This document shows positions 9,207-18,020 of a stretch of DNA of 64,000 bases, piece by piece. A program made the translations under genes and the position numbers. The DNA is taken from NCBI GenBank assembly GCA_947446645.1, contig CANFHA010000004.1, positions 124,001-188,000 on the forward strand, written 5' to 3'. The notes beneath the pieces are model-generated. The model was not told the origin of the DNA, searched no databases, and saw only the letters and a program-made list of their open reading frames with translations. The stretch comes from Chitinophagaceae bacterium (lineage in GTDB: Bacteria > Bacteroidota > Bacteroidia > Chitinophagales > Chitinophagaceae). How positions within the stretch are numbered: the stretch's first letter is position 1; each line of letters starts with the position of its first letter.

Positions 9207-10046
9207 TTATGGATATCTAACGGCCAATATCAGCGTCTTGTCGTCAGACTCTATCTTAAGTTTATCGGTGCCGGCCGCGAGGAAAGTTTTCCAGAGCTCG
9301 TTGATCTCGGCCTGGGGCTTCTCTTCGGTGGCTAGTTGAGTCAGTATTTTCAGATTGCTGTTGAAGAACTGCGGGAAAGGTCGGTTGGGGTCATAGTATT
9401 GCTCCTTTGCAGGGTCATATATATTACATTCAAAGGCCGATTTCTCACATCCATCTGACATGAGGCAAAAGGCATGAACGTCGTCTTTGATAACCGTGCT
9501 TCTCACAAAATTATCAACAACATCATCGTCCCAGATATACGATGTAATGAACACAGTTTGGTTAGCTTCCTCACCATGAAAAGGCGTTAGCATTGGTTTC
9601 CATTCAAGCTCCCGGTTACAATACCCCGCCCTGCCATCGCCAATATGCGAAACCAGTAAACCACCTTCAAAAGCAACAACAACAATAACCGTACATGAGA
9701 GCGATTTAAAGTCAAGGTTGCTATTTAAGCTATATTTCTCAATATCGTCCCTCACTTTTAGAAAAGCACCCTTCGCCTCTCGGTGCCATTCATCAAGTTC
9801 CGGAACGGTATCAGCGCACCAGCCCTTGTTCTTGATCAAACCAGCGAACTGAAAATTGCAAAATTCCACTGCTTGTGCTGACCCTATGTGAGAGTTGGCG
9901 CAAGACCCTGCACCATCAGATACAATAGCAATATCAAACCCGGGATAGCTGCATACGCTGCAACTATCCTGGCAGGGAATATCTTCTGCTATATGACCAT
10001 TACCAATGGCTGATGCATATGCAAAGACCCATTTTCTTTCCTCCAT
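9207..10046 (-). CDS. PP2C-family serine/threonine phosphatase of the TerY-P triad
   Basis: This 279-residue protein has PP2C metal-binding motifs in order: the QDS motif at Q26-D27, SDGAGS with D44-G45, a GDGRAGY block around residues 137-143, and SDGCEKS near residue 198. These bind the two metal ions that activate water for phosphoester hydrolysis. The start codon overlaps the stop of the vWA gene by one base (TAATG), so the two are probably translationally coupled. The kinase follows after 19 bp. It most likely reverses phosphorylation by that kinase, perhaps on the vWA protein or on the kinase itself. No membrane segment is present, so it should act in the cytosol. Confidence 0.88.
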   Translation of the reverse strand: MEERKWVFAYASAIGNGHIAEDIPCQDSCSVCSYPGFDIAIVSDGAGSCANSHIGSAQAVEFCNFQFAGLIKNKGWCADTVPELDEWHREAKGAFLKVRDDIEKYSLNSNLDFKSLSCTVIVVVAFEGGLLVSHIGDGRAGYCNRELEWKPMLTPFHGEEANQTVFITSYIWDDDVVDNFVRSTVIKDDVHAFCLMSDGCEKSAFECNIYDPAKEQYYDPNRPFPQFFNSNLKILTQLATEEKPQAEINELWKTFLAAGTDKLKIESDDKTLILAVRYP

Positions 10047-10705
10047 TACATCTGTATTTGTGTCCAGTCGCTCACCGGGGGCAAAGCTAGCCTGTCTCCC
10101 TCTGTAGATTTCGTAATAATGCCAATACTGTTACTAAGCCACCTGAAAAATTCAGAGAACTTTTTGGCGTCTAGTGGCAAAGGCGGCGGTGTGGAACAAA
10201 CCTGCAGCAGTTTTTGATGATTGTACCCCTGCACGCCCAATGCATAAAACATGAATTTCTTTGCATTTATAGCCGAAGACACCTCCTGCGAAAGCCCTGC
10301 CACATCTTGGTCGCTATCAGGCTCCCCATCGGTTATCAGTACTATCATTGGCCGGTAGTAGGTCTGCCCGGTATTCTTATACCATTGTTTCCTGTTTTCT
10401 ACTATGCGCATTGCTTCCCGCACACCGTCTACTAGCTTTGTGCTTCCATACACGCTGAGAGATGGCATCAAAAAATTACCTATCAGCGCCGGTTCCTGTA
10501 TACATTCTATTTTGCTTCCAAAAGTTACAATGCTTATTTCCAGCCGTTGCGAAGCAACAAAATCCTTTTCTATTTCCTGTTGAAATGCCCTGAGCCCGGC
10601 ATTTAGCTCCCGTATAGACTCTCCCTCCATTGAACCGGATACATCAAGCACCAATACGCACAAACACTTTTGCTCATAGTTTTCCGGCGATACTCCCTCA
10701 AACAT
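10046..10705 (-). CDS. TerY-like von Willebrand factor A domain protein
   Basis: This cytosolic vWA domain has a complete MIDAS: DVSGS (D21, S23, S25), the conserved Thr in YGSTKLVDG and the Asp in LITDGEPDSD. The frame stays open upstream only through a TTG at 10783. I place the start at the ATG at 10703-10705 (219 residues) because it is the first ATG, follows an A/T-rich leader and leaves the vWA fold intact. In TerY-P systems the vWA protein is thought to be a metal-dependent adaptor or a phosphorylation target. The gene is followed by PP2C (TAATG overlap) and the kinase. No TerD, TerC or TerZ genes are nearby, so this triad stands apart from a tellurite-resistance cluster. Confidence 0.87.
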   Translation of the reverse strand: MFEGVSPENYEQKCLCVLVLDVSGSMEGESIRELNAGLRAFQQEIEKDFVASQRLEISIVTFGSKIECIQEPALIGNFLMPSLSVYGSTKLVDGVREAMRIVENRKQWYKNTGQTYYRPMIVLITDGEPDSDQDVAGLSQEVSSAINAKKFMFYALGVQGYNHQKLLQVCSTPPPLPLDAKKFSEFFRWLSNSIGIITKSTEGDRLALPPVSDWTQIQM

Positions 10706-10805
10706 AAAATATAGTTTATCGATTAAAAATTCAGTCTTCGAAATTACAAAACTGCCCCCGTACCTCCGGAAACATTCCTGCAAAACGGCAAAAAAAACAT
10801 AAATA

Positions 10806-12077
10806 TTAACTTGCCGCTTTAATAATGTTTAACCCCACAGCACACTCCAGGCATCGCTTTGATGAACAATAGTTGTTGTACAGCTGTAACAATGCCTGCG
10901 ACTGCGCCGCATTTTCAGGCACCCAGCCATTCTCAGCCCACAGTCGTGTTATATTATTTTGCTCTGCAGGCACAGCCTCCAGCAGTTGCAGCGCGCGCTC
11001 TTGCAGCTTATGCGTGTCTTGCCGCGCAGCAAAGAGAAACTGGATAGGAGCAACCGTATTAATAACAATGTTCTGTATCGAAGTTTTGCCCAGCGACTTC
11101 TTGCTCACTTGCTTCTGTAACGCATCAAATTGGAAATGAGTATCCCAATATTCGCTGGCAGTCAATTCAAGCAGTGGCTCTATTTCCTTTACGGTATGGG
11201 TTTCCACTATCTGCGAAAACAAGTGAATAGACCTGTGTATCAGCGCAGCAAACTGCGCTATACGCACTGTAGGAAAATTAGCAGGCCTCATTCTCAGAAA
11301 TTTCCAGAGATGTTTGGCAATAGGTTTCAGTTGGTATTTCTTCCGTAGATAGTCATATTCCCGCTGCAATTCCCTGGGGTAGTCTTCCTCAAAATCCTCC
11401 TCAAGCATACCCGCCTGCCCAAACAGCAGTGCCTCTATCTGCATCAGGTTCTCCTTGTGCTTGGTAGGTATATTTATCGGCAGCGACTGAGCCAGCATCA
11501 GGAAGGGCGCTGCATTCGTCTTAAACCCGAAGTTAGCAGCCATGCGCCAGTACAGCAGGTTTCGCCAGTCCTCTGCCGAGTTCTCAAGCATCACATTCCA
11601 GTCAGCAAGCTTCTGTTCCCAGCGCTCAGCCAGCAGCCTGCTCATCCAGCTCTCTTTAGTTATTTCCCTCACTTGCTGGTGTTGCCCTGCACAGGGCAGT
11701 TTCTGAGCTGCCTGCATCAGTCCGGCATAGTGTCCTATTACGTGAGCAGGTATGTGGTCCTTCAGCTCTAGTGTAGGCGTATTTCTGGCCACATCTTTTA
11801 CGTCGTTTTCATACACCACATGCAGTATCAGGTTTTGGTAGGCAGCGTCGTTCTGGTGCCCGTGCCGCAGCCAGTCGCTGCTTTTTACGTGGTGCTCAAT
11901 ATTGCCCACCAGCAAGGTCTTCCCAATCTTGATTTTCCCTTCCAGGAAATCCGGTCCGGCATCCCGGTTCAGCTTTCCACCATGAATTACAGTTATTGGT
12001 TCACCATCCACCGTCTGCAGTCCGGTGGGCTGGTAGAGGCTATATTGCCAGATGAATTGAAATAAGGCTTCGTTCAC
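10806..12077 (-). CDS. DUF2851 family protein
   Basis: The 423-residue cytosolic protein matches the DUF2851 family by its start (a LFQFIWQYSLYQ-like opening, then VIHGGKLNRDAGPDFLEGKI) and its NIEHHVKSSDWLRHGH motif. Family members are widespread in Bacteroidota and have no proven function. The GNIEHHV...W block with clustered acidic and His residues recalls nuclease-like active sites, but that is inference. The start codon is GTG. It ends 100 bp before the vWA start, in the same direction, so it may be co-transcribed with the TerY-P genes, although functional coupling is unknown. Confidence 0.8.
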   Translation of the reverse strand: MNEALFQFIWQYSLYQPTGLQTVDGEPITVIHGGKLNRDAGPDFLEGKIKIGKTLLVGNIEHHVKSSDWLRHGHQNDAAYQNLILHVVYENDVKDVARNTPTLELKDHIPAHVIGHYAGLMQAAQKLPCAGQHQQVREITKESWMSRLLAERWEQKLADWNVMLENSAEDWRNLLYWRMAANFGFKTNAAPFLMLAQSLPINIPTKHKENLMQIEALLFGQAGMLEEDFEEDYPRELQREYDYLRKKYQLKPIAKHLWKFLRMRPANFPTVRIAQFAALIHRSIHLFSQIVETHTVKEIEPLLELTASEYWDTHFQFDALQKQVSKKSLGKTSIQNIVINTVAPIQFLFAARQDTHKLQERALQLLEAVPAEQNNITRLWAENGWVPENAAQSQALLQLYNNYCSSKRCLECAVGLNIIKAAS

Positions 12078-12342
12078 AGTTACTTGGTTTATTTATAGAG
12101 ATCTTCAAAGCAAGATAGTATTATTAGGTTAATTCGCTTTTGTCCAATAGATGCGCAATAAACACTATTTTATGAAAAAGATGTCTCTATCGCTTTCCTC
12201 CTGTTGCGGTTCTTGCTCGTCACTGTATATGGTTCAGGAATTCCAGAATCTGCTTACCTATACTCAATACCAGAAGTATCAACAAACCGCTCAATACCCC
12301 GATGGGTACATAAATCCAATCTCCGGCAGGTAGAATATAAGA

Positions 12343-13143
12343 CTAAAAGAAAACCTCCATTTCCTTTTGGTATTTCCTCGCCTCCTCATTTGCGCGTTCA
12401 GCAAATGAAATACTGCTATCCGCAAATATTATCCCACGCGAAACGTTTATCAGCAACCCGGCATCCTTATTAAAAGCATTCCTGCAAACAGTGTCCACAT
12501 CCCCACCCTGCGCACCTACACCCGGCACCAGGAAGAAATGGTCGGGCAGCAAAGCCCTTACTTCCTGCAGCTGCTCCTTACGTGTAGCGCCTATCACAAA
12601 CATAATGTTCTCCGTAGTACCCCACGAGGCCACGGTCTTCAATACCTTTTGGTAAAGCATTTCATCACCACATTGTTGCAGCTGAAAATCAGCACTGCCT
12701 GCATTAGACGTCAGTCCCAGTACTATGCTCCACTTACCTTCAAACTGCAAAAAAGGCTTCACACTATCTGCCCCCATGTACGGTGCCACAGTTACGCTGT
12801 CATACGGATAAGTATGAAAAAATGTGCGCGCATACTGCTCAGAAGTATTGCCTATATCACCACGTTTTGCATCTGCAATGGTAAATATGCCATCTGGAAT
12901 ATAGTTTAGGGTGCGCTCCATACTTATCCATCCCTTTACCCCTTGCGCCTCATAAAACGCTGTGTTTATTTTGTAAGCTACCGTATAGTCTTTGGTAGCA
13001 TCTATAATAGCCTTATTAAAAGCAAACGCAGGATCTTCCTCACCTAAGAGATGCTTGGGTATCTTACTTAGGTCCGTGTCCAGCCCTACACATAGCACCG
13101 ACTTCTTCGTAAAAATTGAAGCAATTAATTCTTTCCGATTCAT
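12343..13143 (-). CDS. pyrF: Orotidine 5'-phosphate decarboxylase
   Basis: This enzyme catalyses the last step of UMP synthesis, decarboxylation of OMP. The catalytic array DAKRGDIGN is present at residues 91-99 (D91, K93, D96), with GLDTDLSKIP near the start and FLVPGVGAQGGD in the phosphate-binding C-terminal part. The NVSRGI segment completes the phosphate site. The length and sequence style fit the longer 'type 2' family. I use the ATG at 13141-13143 (266 residues). The open frame upstream of it carries no plausible protein and the MNRKEL start fits the family. It stands alone, with 265 bp of mostly empty DNA downstream of it. Confidence 0.95.
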   Translation of the reverse strand: MNRKELIASIFTKKSVLCVGLDTDLSKIPKHLLGEEDPAFAFNKAIIDATKDYTVAYKINTAFYEAQGVKGWISMERTLNYIPDGIFTIADAKRGDIGNTSEQYARTFFHTYPYDSVTVAPYMGADSVKPFLQFEGKWSIVLGLTSNAGSADFQLQQCGDEMLYQKVLKTVASWGTTENIMFVIGATRKEQLQEVRALLPDHFFLVPGVGAQGGDVDTVCRNAFNKDAGLLINVSRGIIFADSSISFAERANEEARKYQKEMEVFF

Positions 13144-13325
13144 GCGATAAAGATAATTGAGAATTTGGGATCTTGATTTGCCACAAGAGCAATCAGTTTT
13201 AAAAACTACAGAAAGGGAATCCACCCCAAAAGACATGACAAAAATCAAACACAATGCTGACAGCCGTCAGTTTTCACGCCACACACTAGCCCCACCTTTG
13301 CACCCTACCAATTAACAAAGGATTT

Positions 13326-13538
13326 ATGAAACCAAACATGCTTTTTGCCGACAGACTGATCAGAACGCTTGTAGCACTAACATTTATTGCAATTTTTGCT
13401 GCTAACGTTTTACCATTTCCCATTGCGTCACTTATCCTCGTGGTATCTATTGTTTTCCTGTTTACCAGTTTCACTGGCTTTTGCCCTATCTACTGGCTGT
13501 TTGGCAACCACGGCCTGAAGCACGCCCGTGTTAAATAA
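13326..13538 (+). CDS. Small DUF2892-like inner-membrane protein
   Basis: The 70-residue protein has two membrane helices (about residues 12-33 and 35-52). It carries the family signature in which a Gly-Phe-Cys-Pro motif (TGFCPIYWLFG) ends the second helix. DUF2892 proteins are often fused or linked to rhodanese domains, with the Cys possibly involved in sulfur transfer; here it stands alone. A short palindrome (CTGAC-AGCC-GTCAG) lies upstream around 13257-13271 and a strong hairpin terminator lies just after the stop, supporting a monocistronic gene. Confidence 0.82.
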   Translation: MKPNMLFADRLIRTLVALTFIAIFAANVLPFPIASLILVVSIVFLFTSFTGFCPIYWLFGNHGLKHARVK

Positions 13539-13561
13539 TTTGACGCACTTTGTATTGTTTT

Positions 13562-13591
13562 CGGCAGCTCCTAAAGGGAGATGCCGATTTT
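13562..13591 (+). terminator. Intrinsic terminator of the DUF2892 gene
   Basis: CGGCAGCTCC (13562-13571) pairs with GGAGATGCCG (13577-13586) through nine of ten bases around a five-base loop. ATTTTCTC follows on the plus strand. It begins 24 bases after the stop of the DUF2892 gene. On the minus strand it lacks a T-run, so it probably does not serve the PIN gene. Confidence 0.7.
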
Positions 13592-13618
13592 CTCAAGCAA
13601 CAGTAAAACGCTATTCAT

Positions 13619-14002
13619 TTATTTGAACAATTGAAGTCCCGGAATAAAATTAAAATCCGCTTTATTGTCTGTGTAAAGCGAAATATCGTAATGAATTGCA
13701 GCAGATGCGATAAGCATATCCGGAACCGAAGGACGATGACTGATCGAGAACTTGTCAAATATTTTATTGAAAACTTCAGTTACTGGTTCATTCAGAGACA
13801 ATACGGTGAACTTACCGATCAACTTACGGCACTTTGCTAATTCGGCTTTATTTCTTGCACCTCTGTAAAATTCTGCAATAACTATTGGCGTGACAAATAT
13901 ATTATGCTGCTCCAGTTCAGAAACTCTGTTGATTATATCCTTATTTCCTCTTTGTAGCTCAATTACGATACAAGTATCAAGTATTACCTTTTGTCCGGCC
14001 AT
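13619..14002 (-). CDS. PIN-domain ribonuclease toxin (VapC-like)
   Basis: The 127-residue PIN domain has the acidic active-site set: D9 in ILDTC, E44 in IAEFYRG, D95 in SVPDMLIA and D112 in TDNKADF. PIN toxins of the VapC type cut RNA, often tRNA or rRNA, in a Mg-dependent reaction. The start overlaps the upstream gene by 19 bases, the usual organisation of antitoxin then toxin. The pair is more AT-rich than pyrF and mqnE beside it, in line with transfer. Target RNA cannot be read from sequence. Confidence 0.88.
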   Translation of the reverse strand: MAGQKVILDTCIVIELQRGNKDIINRVSELEQHNIFVTPIVIAEFYRGARNKAELAKCRKLIGKFTVLSLNEPVTEVFNKIFDKFSISHRPSVPDMLIASAAIHYDISLYTDNKADFNFIPGLQLFK

Positions 14003-14199
14003 CCTTCTTTACGTATTTGTTCAATAGATGGAAAATCGGGAATGGGATCAATATCAGCTAGAAAATTCTTTTTGCTTTTAGGTATTTTCTTTTCCTCACC
14101 TATCTCAAATGCAATGACTTCCACCTGCTTTCCGTATAGATCAGGCGGTAACTCTATATTGTGTTTTTTCTCTGTCGGTACTAAAATTTGCCTGTACAT
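13984..14199 (-). CDS. Antitoxin of the PIN toxin, SpoVT/AbrB- or DUF2281-like
   Basis: The 71-residue protein starts MYRQILVPTEKKHNIELPPDLYG. That pattern, a short strand followed by 'I.LP..L.G..VEVI.', resembles the DNA-binding part of small swapped-hairpin or DUF2281 antitoxins. The charged C-terminal half (IPKSKKNFLADIDPIPDFPS) would be the toxin-wrapping tail. It precedes the toxin with a 19-base overlap, so synthesis should be coupled. The family name is uncertain; the antitoxin role rests on size, order and overlap. Confidence 0.7.
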   Translation of the reverse strand: MYRQILVPTEKKHNIELPPDLYGKQVEVIAFEIGEEKKIPKSKKNFLADIDPIPDFPSIEQIRKEGWPDKR

Positions 14200-14479
14200 A
14201 AATCAATCATTTGATAATGCAATTTAATTAATTTTAAACATATTGTCTTCGCCCGCCGTTTAGAACACCCTTCACGCCCCCCGCACTCACAATATCTCGT
14301 AGCTGTGTATCAATAATACGTGAACTTATATCTTTTTGTCTATGTAAAAAGGAGTACATACAGCGCAACCCTTTGCGCGTGCGCAACTACAACAACTTAA
14401 AAAGCGATGTGCACCAAAGAACAGCGCTTCAAGTGTTTGCGAATGAGTGGATATAGGATTTGCAACTTCATTTGTCATT

Positions 14480-15634
14480 TCATACTATTGCTTCGTTTGT
14501 ATACACCTTAATCTCATTATACAGCGTACCTCTTTCCACCGGCACACGGCGCACAGCAGTTATCATATCACACAGTTCTTCCGTGCTCAGCGATGGCCGC
14601 TGCTCTTCAGCACCAGCCATTGAGTATATTTTGGTAGTATCATCTATCGTACCGTCCAGGTCATTTACACCAAACGAAAGGGTCAATTGTGCCGTCTGCC
14701 GTCCCAGCATTGGCCAGTAGGCTTTGAGGTTCCGGAAGTTGTCCATAAACAGGCGGGAGATAGCGTAGAGCCTTAAGTCCTCTACTATAGTTGATTCAGT
14801 TATGTGAGACATATCATTGTCCTTATTCCTGAATTTTAGCGGTATAAAGCAGTTAAATCCGCCCGTCTTATCCTGCAGTTGGCGCAGGCGGCTCATATGG
14901 TCTATGCGATGCTCATACTTTTCTATATGGCCATAGAGCATAGTAGCATTTGAGTGCATACCCAGGTTATGTGCCACCTCGTGTATATGCAGCCAGCCGG
15001 TACCGTCCACCTTATCCGCACATATCACGTTGCGTACATCAGGGTGAAAAATTTCCGCACCACCTCCCGGCATAGATTGCAGGCCCGCATCATTCAGTTT
15101 CTTCATGCCATCCTCAATGCTCAGCTTTGCCTTGCGTATCATATAGTCAAGCTCCACTGCCGTAAAGCCCTTTATATGTAGGTCTGGCCGGTGCGCCCTT
15201 ATCTTGCTCAGCAGTTCGCAGAAGAATTCAAGGTTCATCTTTGGGTGCACGCCACCCACTATATGCACTTCGGTAACAGGCTCGCCATCATACTTGCGCA
15301 CCATGTCCATCATTTGCTCCATGCTCAGCTCCCAACCGTCATCCCGGTGCTTATACTGGCGCGAGTAAGAGCAGAAGTTACATGTAAACACGCAAACATT
15401 CGTAGGCTCTATATGAAAGTTGCGGTTGAAATAAACCTTGCCGCCATGCAGCCGCTCGGCTACATAGTTGGCCAGGGCGCCTACAAAACCAAGCTCCCCT
15501 TTCTCAAAAAGCAAAACGCCCTCCTCTTCCGAAAGGCGTTCGCTGTTCTGTATCTTGTCTGCTATCCTCAGCAGGTTACTATCTAATTTTCCTTGTTTTA
15601 AAACTTCAGCTAAGTTCAGTGGCTTCACAATCAT
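14480..15634 (-). CDS. mqnE: Aminofutalosine synthase
   Basis: MqnE is a radical-SAM enzyme of the futalosine pathway to menaquinone. It joins SAM-derived adenosine with 3-[(1-carboxyvinyl)oxy]benzoate to form aminofutalosine. The SAM cluster cysteines are C81, C85 and C88 (CVFTCNFC). The block KVYFNRNFHIEPTNVC, the SMPGGGAEIF motif near residue 200 and the NATMLYGHIE segment fit MqnE better than its relative MqnC. The 384 residues are full length. The start codon overlaps the stop of the M43 protease gene (ATGA), an unexpected pairing. No other mqn gene is in the window. Confidence 0.9.
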   Translation of the reverse strand: MIVKPLNLAEVLKQGKLDSNLLRIADKIQNSERLSEEEGVLLFEKGELGFVGALANYVAERLHGGKVYFNRNFHIEPTNVCVFTCNFCSYSRQYKHRDDGWELSMEQMMDMVRKYDGEPVTEVHIVGGVHPKMNLEFFCELLSKIRAHRPDLHIKGFTAVELDYMIRKAKLSIEDGMKKLNDAGLQSMPGGGAEIFHPDVRNVICADKVDGTGWLHIHEVAHNLGMHSNATMLYGHIEKYEHRIDHMSRLRQLQDKTGGFNCFIPLKFRNKDNDMSHITESTIVEDLRLYAISRLFMDNFRNLKAYWPMLGRQTAQLTLSFGVNDLDGTIDDTTKIYSMAGAEEQRPSLSTEELCDMITAVRRVPVERGTLYNEIKVYTNEAIV

Positions 15635-17097
15635 TGTAACAATATTTTCCGGGTAACACTTCCGGATGCAAAGTTACATTTTACGAAATAAATACCCTTA
15701 CTCATTCCTGATAAGTCTATAGAATAATACTCTTTACCGCAGCTTACTGTTTTCACCGTTTGTCCAAGAATATTCACTATAGCTATATCATTAAGCTGCT
15801 CACCAGCTCCCTCTACCGTTATAGTTATTTCGCCTGTCGTAGGATTAGGGTAAATACTCAGCCCGCTCCTTGTTTCAATGGTAGAGCTAACCCCCAAAGG
15901 ACATGCTACAAGCAGCGACGGGTTTTGCGTAAGACTATAATTTTCGCCTATAGACCCCGTACCGGAGGTAATGCCACCGCTGCCCGTTGGCACCAGCGTC
16001 ATTCCAGCCATTACTTCTGCTTCCATAGTTGTGAACAGGTGCATCGCATTGTCATCTGTATAGTCCATATAGCTCAGGCAGGCTATACCAACAGGCTGCT
16101 TTTCACTGGCTGCATTAAATTCGCAGCCGTCATGAATAGTACCACCCGCTATGGTATAAGTGGGATTACCATAGGTATAGTCTGCTTGTGGTGGTGTGTC
16201 TGATAAACCATCATCAAAGCCGCTGCTCCATGGGCAAGCACCCCCATCGTCACCAGAGGGATGCCAGATCTCAAAGAAGTGGCCGGTCTCATGTGTCAGT
16301 GTCCTGCCGAGGTTAAACGGATTGTACCAGCTGCCGGTACCGGCCGGAGGTATATTCGTTGGCCCTGTAGAACCCAGCAGGGTGTAAAGCATTACTACGC
16401 CTACCTCGTACGACGAATTCCAACCGGCTACCACATCGCTCTTACATACGGTTATACCAAGCAGGTCACTGGAGCTACCTGTAAAATTCACGCACCATAC
16501 GTTGTAATATTTCGAATTATCCCACGGTGCAAGTCCACTGCCGGTAACCTTCGCAGATGTAAATTCGTCTCCACCATCATATCCTGCATCGGTCAGGGTA
16601 TTACCGGCAATGATCTTTACCTCATATCCCGGCGAGCAGTTTCCACTGGCGTCCTTGCGCGCCAACCCGAACCGGATACCTGAATTTCCGTACAGCGATT
16701 TCCAGCCCGATGGTATCTTAAATGAGTCTGCATTCTCCCGGTTAAAGTCGTGGTTCAGCACTGCTATCTGTGAGTCGCAGCGCTTTGCAATACCCGTGGT
16801 GCCGCCCATGTTCACAAATTGGGCCGAATCTAAAATAATGTGGAAAATCACTGGTATCGCAGATACGGCAGTGGTCCTTTCGCTGCCGGCATTAGCCTTA
16901 TACTGCCTGTAAAAATCCGCTACCCCTTGCAGCGATGCACGCTGCGCACGTAGCTTTTCAGCATATTCCGGGTGTTTGACTATTATATTCTGGTGCATTT
17001 GCGGCACACCACATCTTATTGGGTGTCCTGTTTGTGCTGATAGGGATGTATGCAGGAGAATTCCTCCCACTACTCCAAATAAGATCTTTCTCATCAA
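15631..17097 (-). CDS. Secreted M43 (cytophagalysin/pappalysin-like) metalloprotease with T9SS sorting domain
   Basis: The 488-residue protein has a signal peptide (MMRKILFGVVGGILLHTSLSA), a short pro-region and a metzincin catalytic domain. The zinc motif HETGHFFEIWH and the Met-turn CLSYMDYTDD are both present. The C-terminal 80 residues (from SGLSIYPNPTTGEITIT to KILLQ) are a type A sorting domain, so the enzyme should cross the outer membrane by type IX secretion and be attached or released. M43 proteases cut extracellular proteins. The stop overlaps the start of mqnE. No inhibitor gene is visible nearby. Confidence 0.9.
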   Translation of the reverse strand: MMRKILFGVVGGILLHTSLSAQTGHPIRCGVPQMHQNIIVKHPEYAEKLRAQRASLQGVADFYRQYKANAGSERTTAVSAIPVIFHIILDSAQFVNMGGTTGIAKRCDSQIAVLNHDFNRENADSFKIPSGWKSLYGNSGIRFGLARKDASGNCSPGYEVKIIAGNTLTDAGYDGGDEFTSAKVTGSGLAPWDNSKYYNVWCVNFTGSSSDLLGITVCKSDVVAGWNSSYEVGVVMLYTLLGSTGPTNIPPAGTGSWYNPFNLGRTLTHETGHFFEIWHPSGDDGGACPWSSGFDDGLSDTPPQADYTYGNPTYTIAGGTIHDGCEFNAASEKQPVGIACLSYMDYTDDNAMHLFTTMEAEVMAGMTLVPTGSGGITSGTGSIGENYSLTQNPSLLVACPLGVSSTIETRSGLSIYPNPTTGEITITVEGAGEQLNDIAIVNILGQTVKTVSCGKEYYSIDLSGMSKGIYFVKCNFASGSVTRKILLQ

Positions 17098-17275
17098 GGA
17101 TATTTTATGAATTTGCTAAAATGTGATAACACTAAAATTACCTAAAATAAGGCTTCCATACGTTATGTATTGTCTTACAGTGGTAAAACTTTTGAGCAAT
17201 GTGGCGAACACGCAACTTAATGTGGTTTACGCCATGTAGATAACCCTAAATGCAAATCCTATGATAAGAAAGCTA

Positions 17276-17884
17276 TTACTTCTTCTTTCGGGTATTGATC
17301 TCGTCACGAATGTGAATAGCCCGCACATAATCTTCCTGTTCAAGCACTTTTTGCAGCAGCTCGTTCAGTTCGTCCAGGTTCATGCGCTTCATTTCAGCAT
17401 CGGCAACAGGCTTGTTGCCCACCGGCACCTGCGAAGGTTTAGTCTCCGCAGCAGCATCAGCAGCGCCTTCTGGCTGGTCCAGGTACAGGCCTGCAGTTTC
17501 AAGTATATTTTCGTAAGTGTATATTTTGCAGCTTGCACGCACCGCCAGCGCCAGCGCATCTGATGTGCGGGAGTCTATCTCTACGTTCTCTCCATCGTGC
17601 AGGCACATGAGTTTAGCAAAAAATATTCCTTCCTCAAGTTTATAAATAACCACCTCTGTAAGCTCAATGCCGAAAGTGATCATAAAATTGGCAAACAGGT
17701 CATGAGTAAGCGGGCGGCTAGGCTGCATACGCTCCAGCGCCACGGCTATAGCCTGCGCTTCAAAACCACCTATCACTATTGGTAAGCGGCGAAGCCCGTT
17801 TACCTCACCAAGCACCACAGCGTACGAATGCGTCTGGGTAATACTATGTGATAAAGCAACAATTTCTAATTCTATCTTTTTCAT
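17276..17884 (-). CDS. Bifunctional nuclease (DUF151) protein with UVR motif
   Basis: Residues 1-140 form a DUF151/BFN domain with the family sequence LPIVIGGFEAQAIAVALE and the DSRTSDALALAVR block. A linker rich in Ala and Pro follows. Residues about 165-202 form a UVR helix pair (LDELNELLQKVLEQEDYVRAIHIRDEI), the element that mediates contacts in UvrB/UvrC and Clp adaptors. BFN domains were described as nucleases acting on RNA and DNA, but their role in bacteria is poorly known. The gene stands alone and has an ATG start at 17882-17884. Confidence 0.88.
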   Translation of the reverse strand: MKKIELEIVALSHSITQTHSYAVVLGEVNGLRRLPIVIGGFEAQAIAVALERMQPSRPLTHDLFANFMITFGIELTEVVIYKLEEGIFFAKLMCLHDGENVEIDSRTSDALALAVRASCKIYTYENILETAGLYLDQPEGAADAAAETKPSQVPVGNKPVADAEMKRMNLDELNELLQKVLEQEDYVRAIHIRDEINTRKKK

Positions 17885-18020
17885 CTATCTGTTATCGCTT
17901 GCTAACTAAACATATTACTTCGTGAAGATAATATTTTTTATAAAAATCGTTCCTCTATCTTAATATTTGGACAACATCCTAATTTCAGTTCCACAATCCG
18001 CAGGTAGCCGCACAACACAC

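Noticed and set aside
12220-12333. Small minus-strand hydrophobic frame ending FLNHIQ
   Set aside because: It looks like one membrane helix but has no ATG/GTG start in a suitable place; only an ATT or internal TTG could start it.
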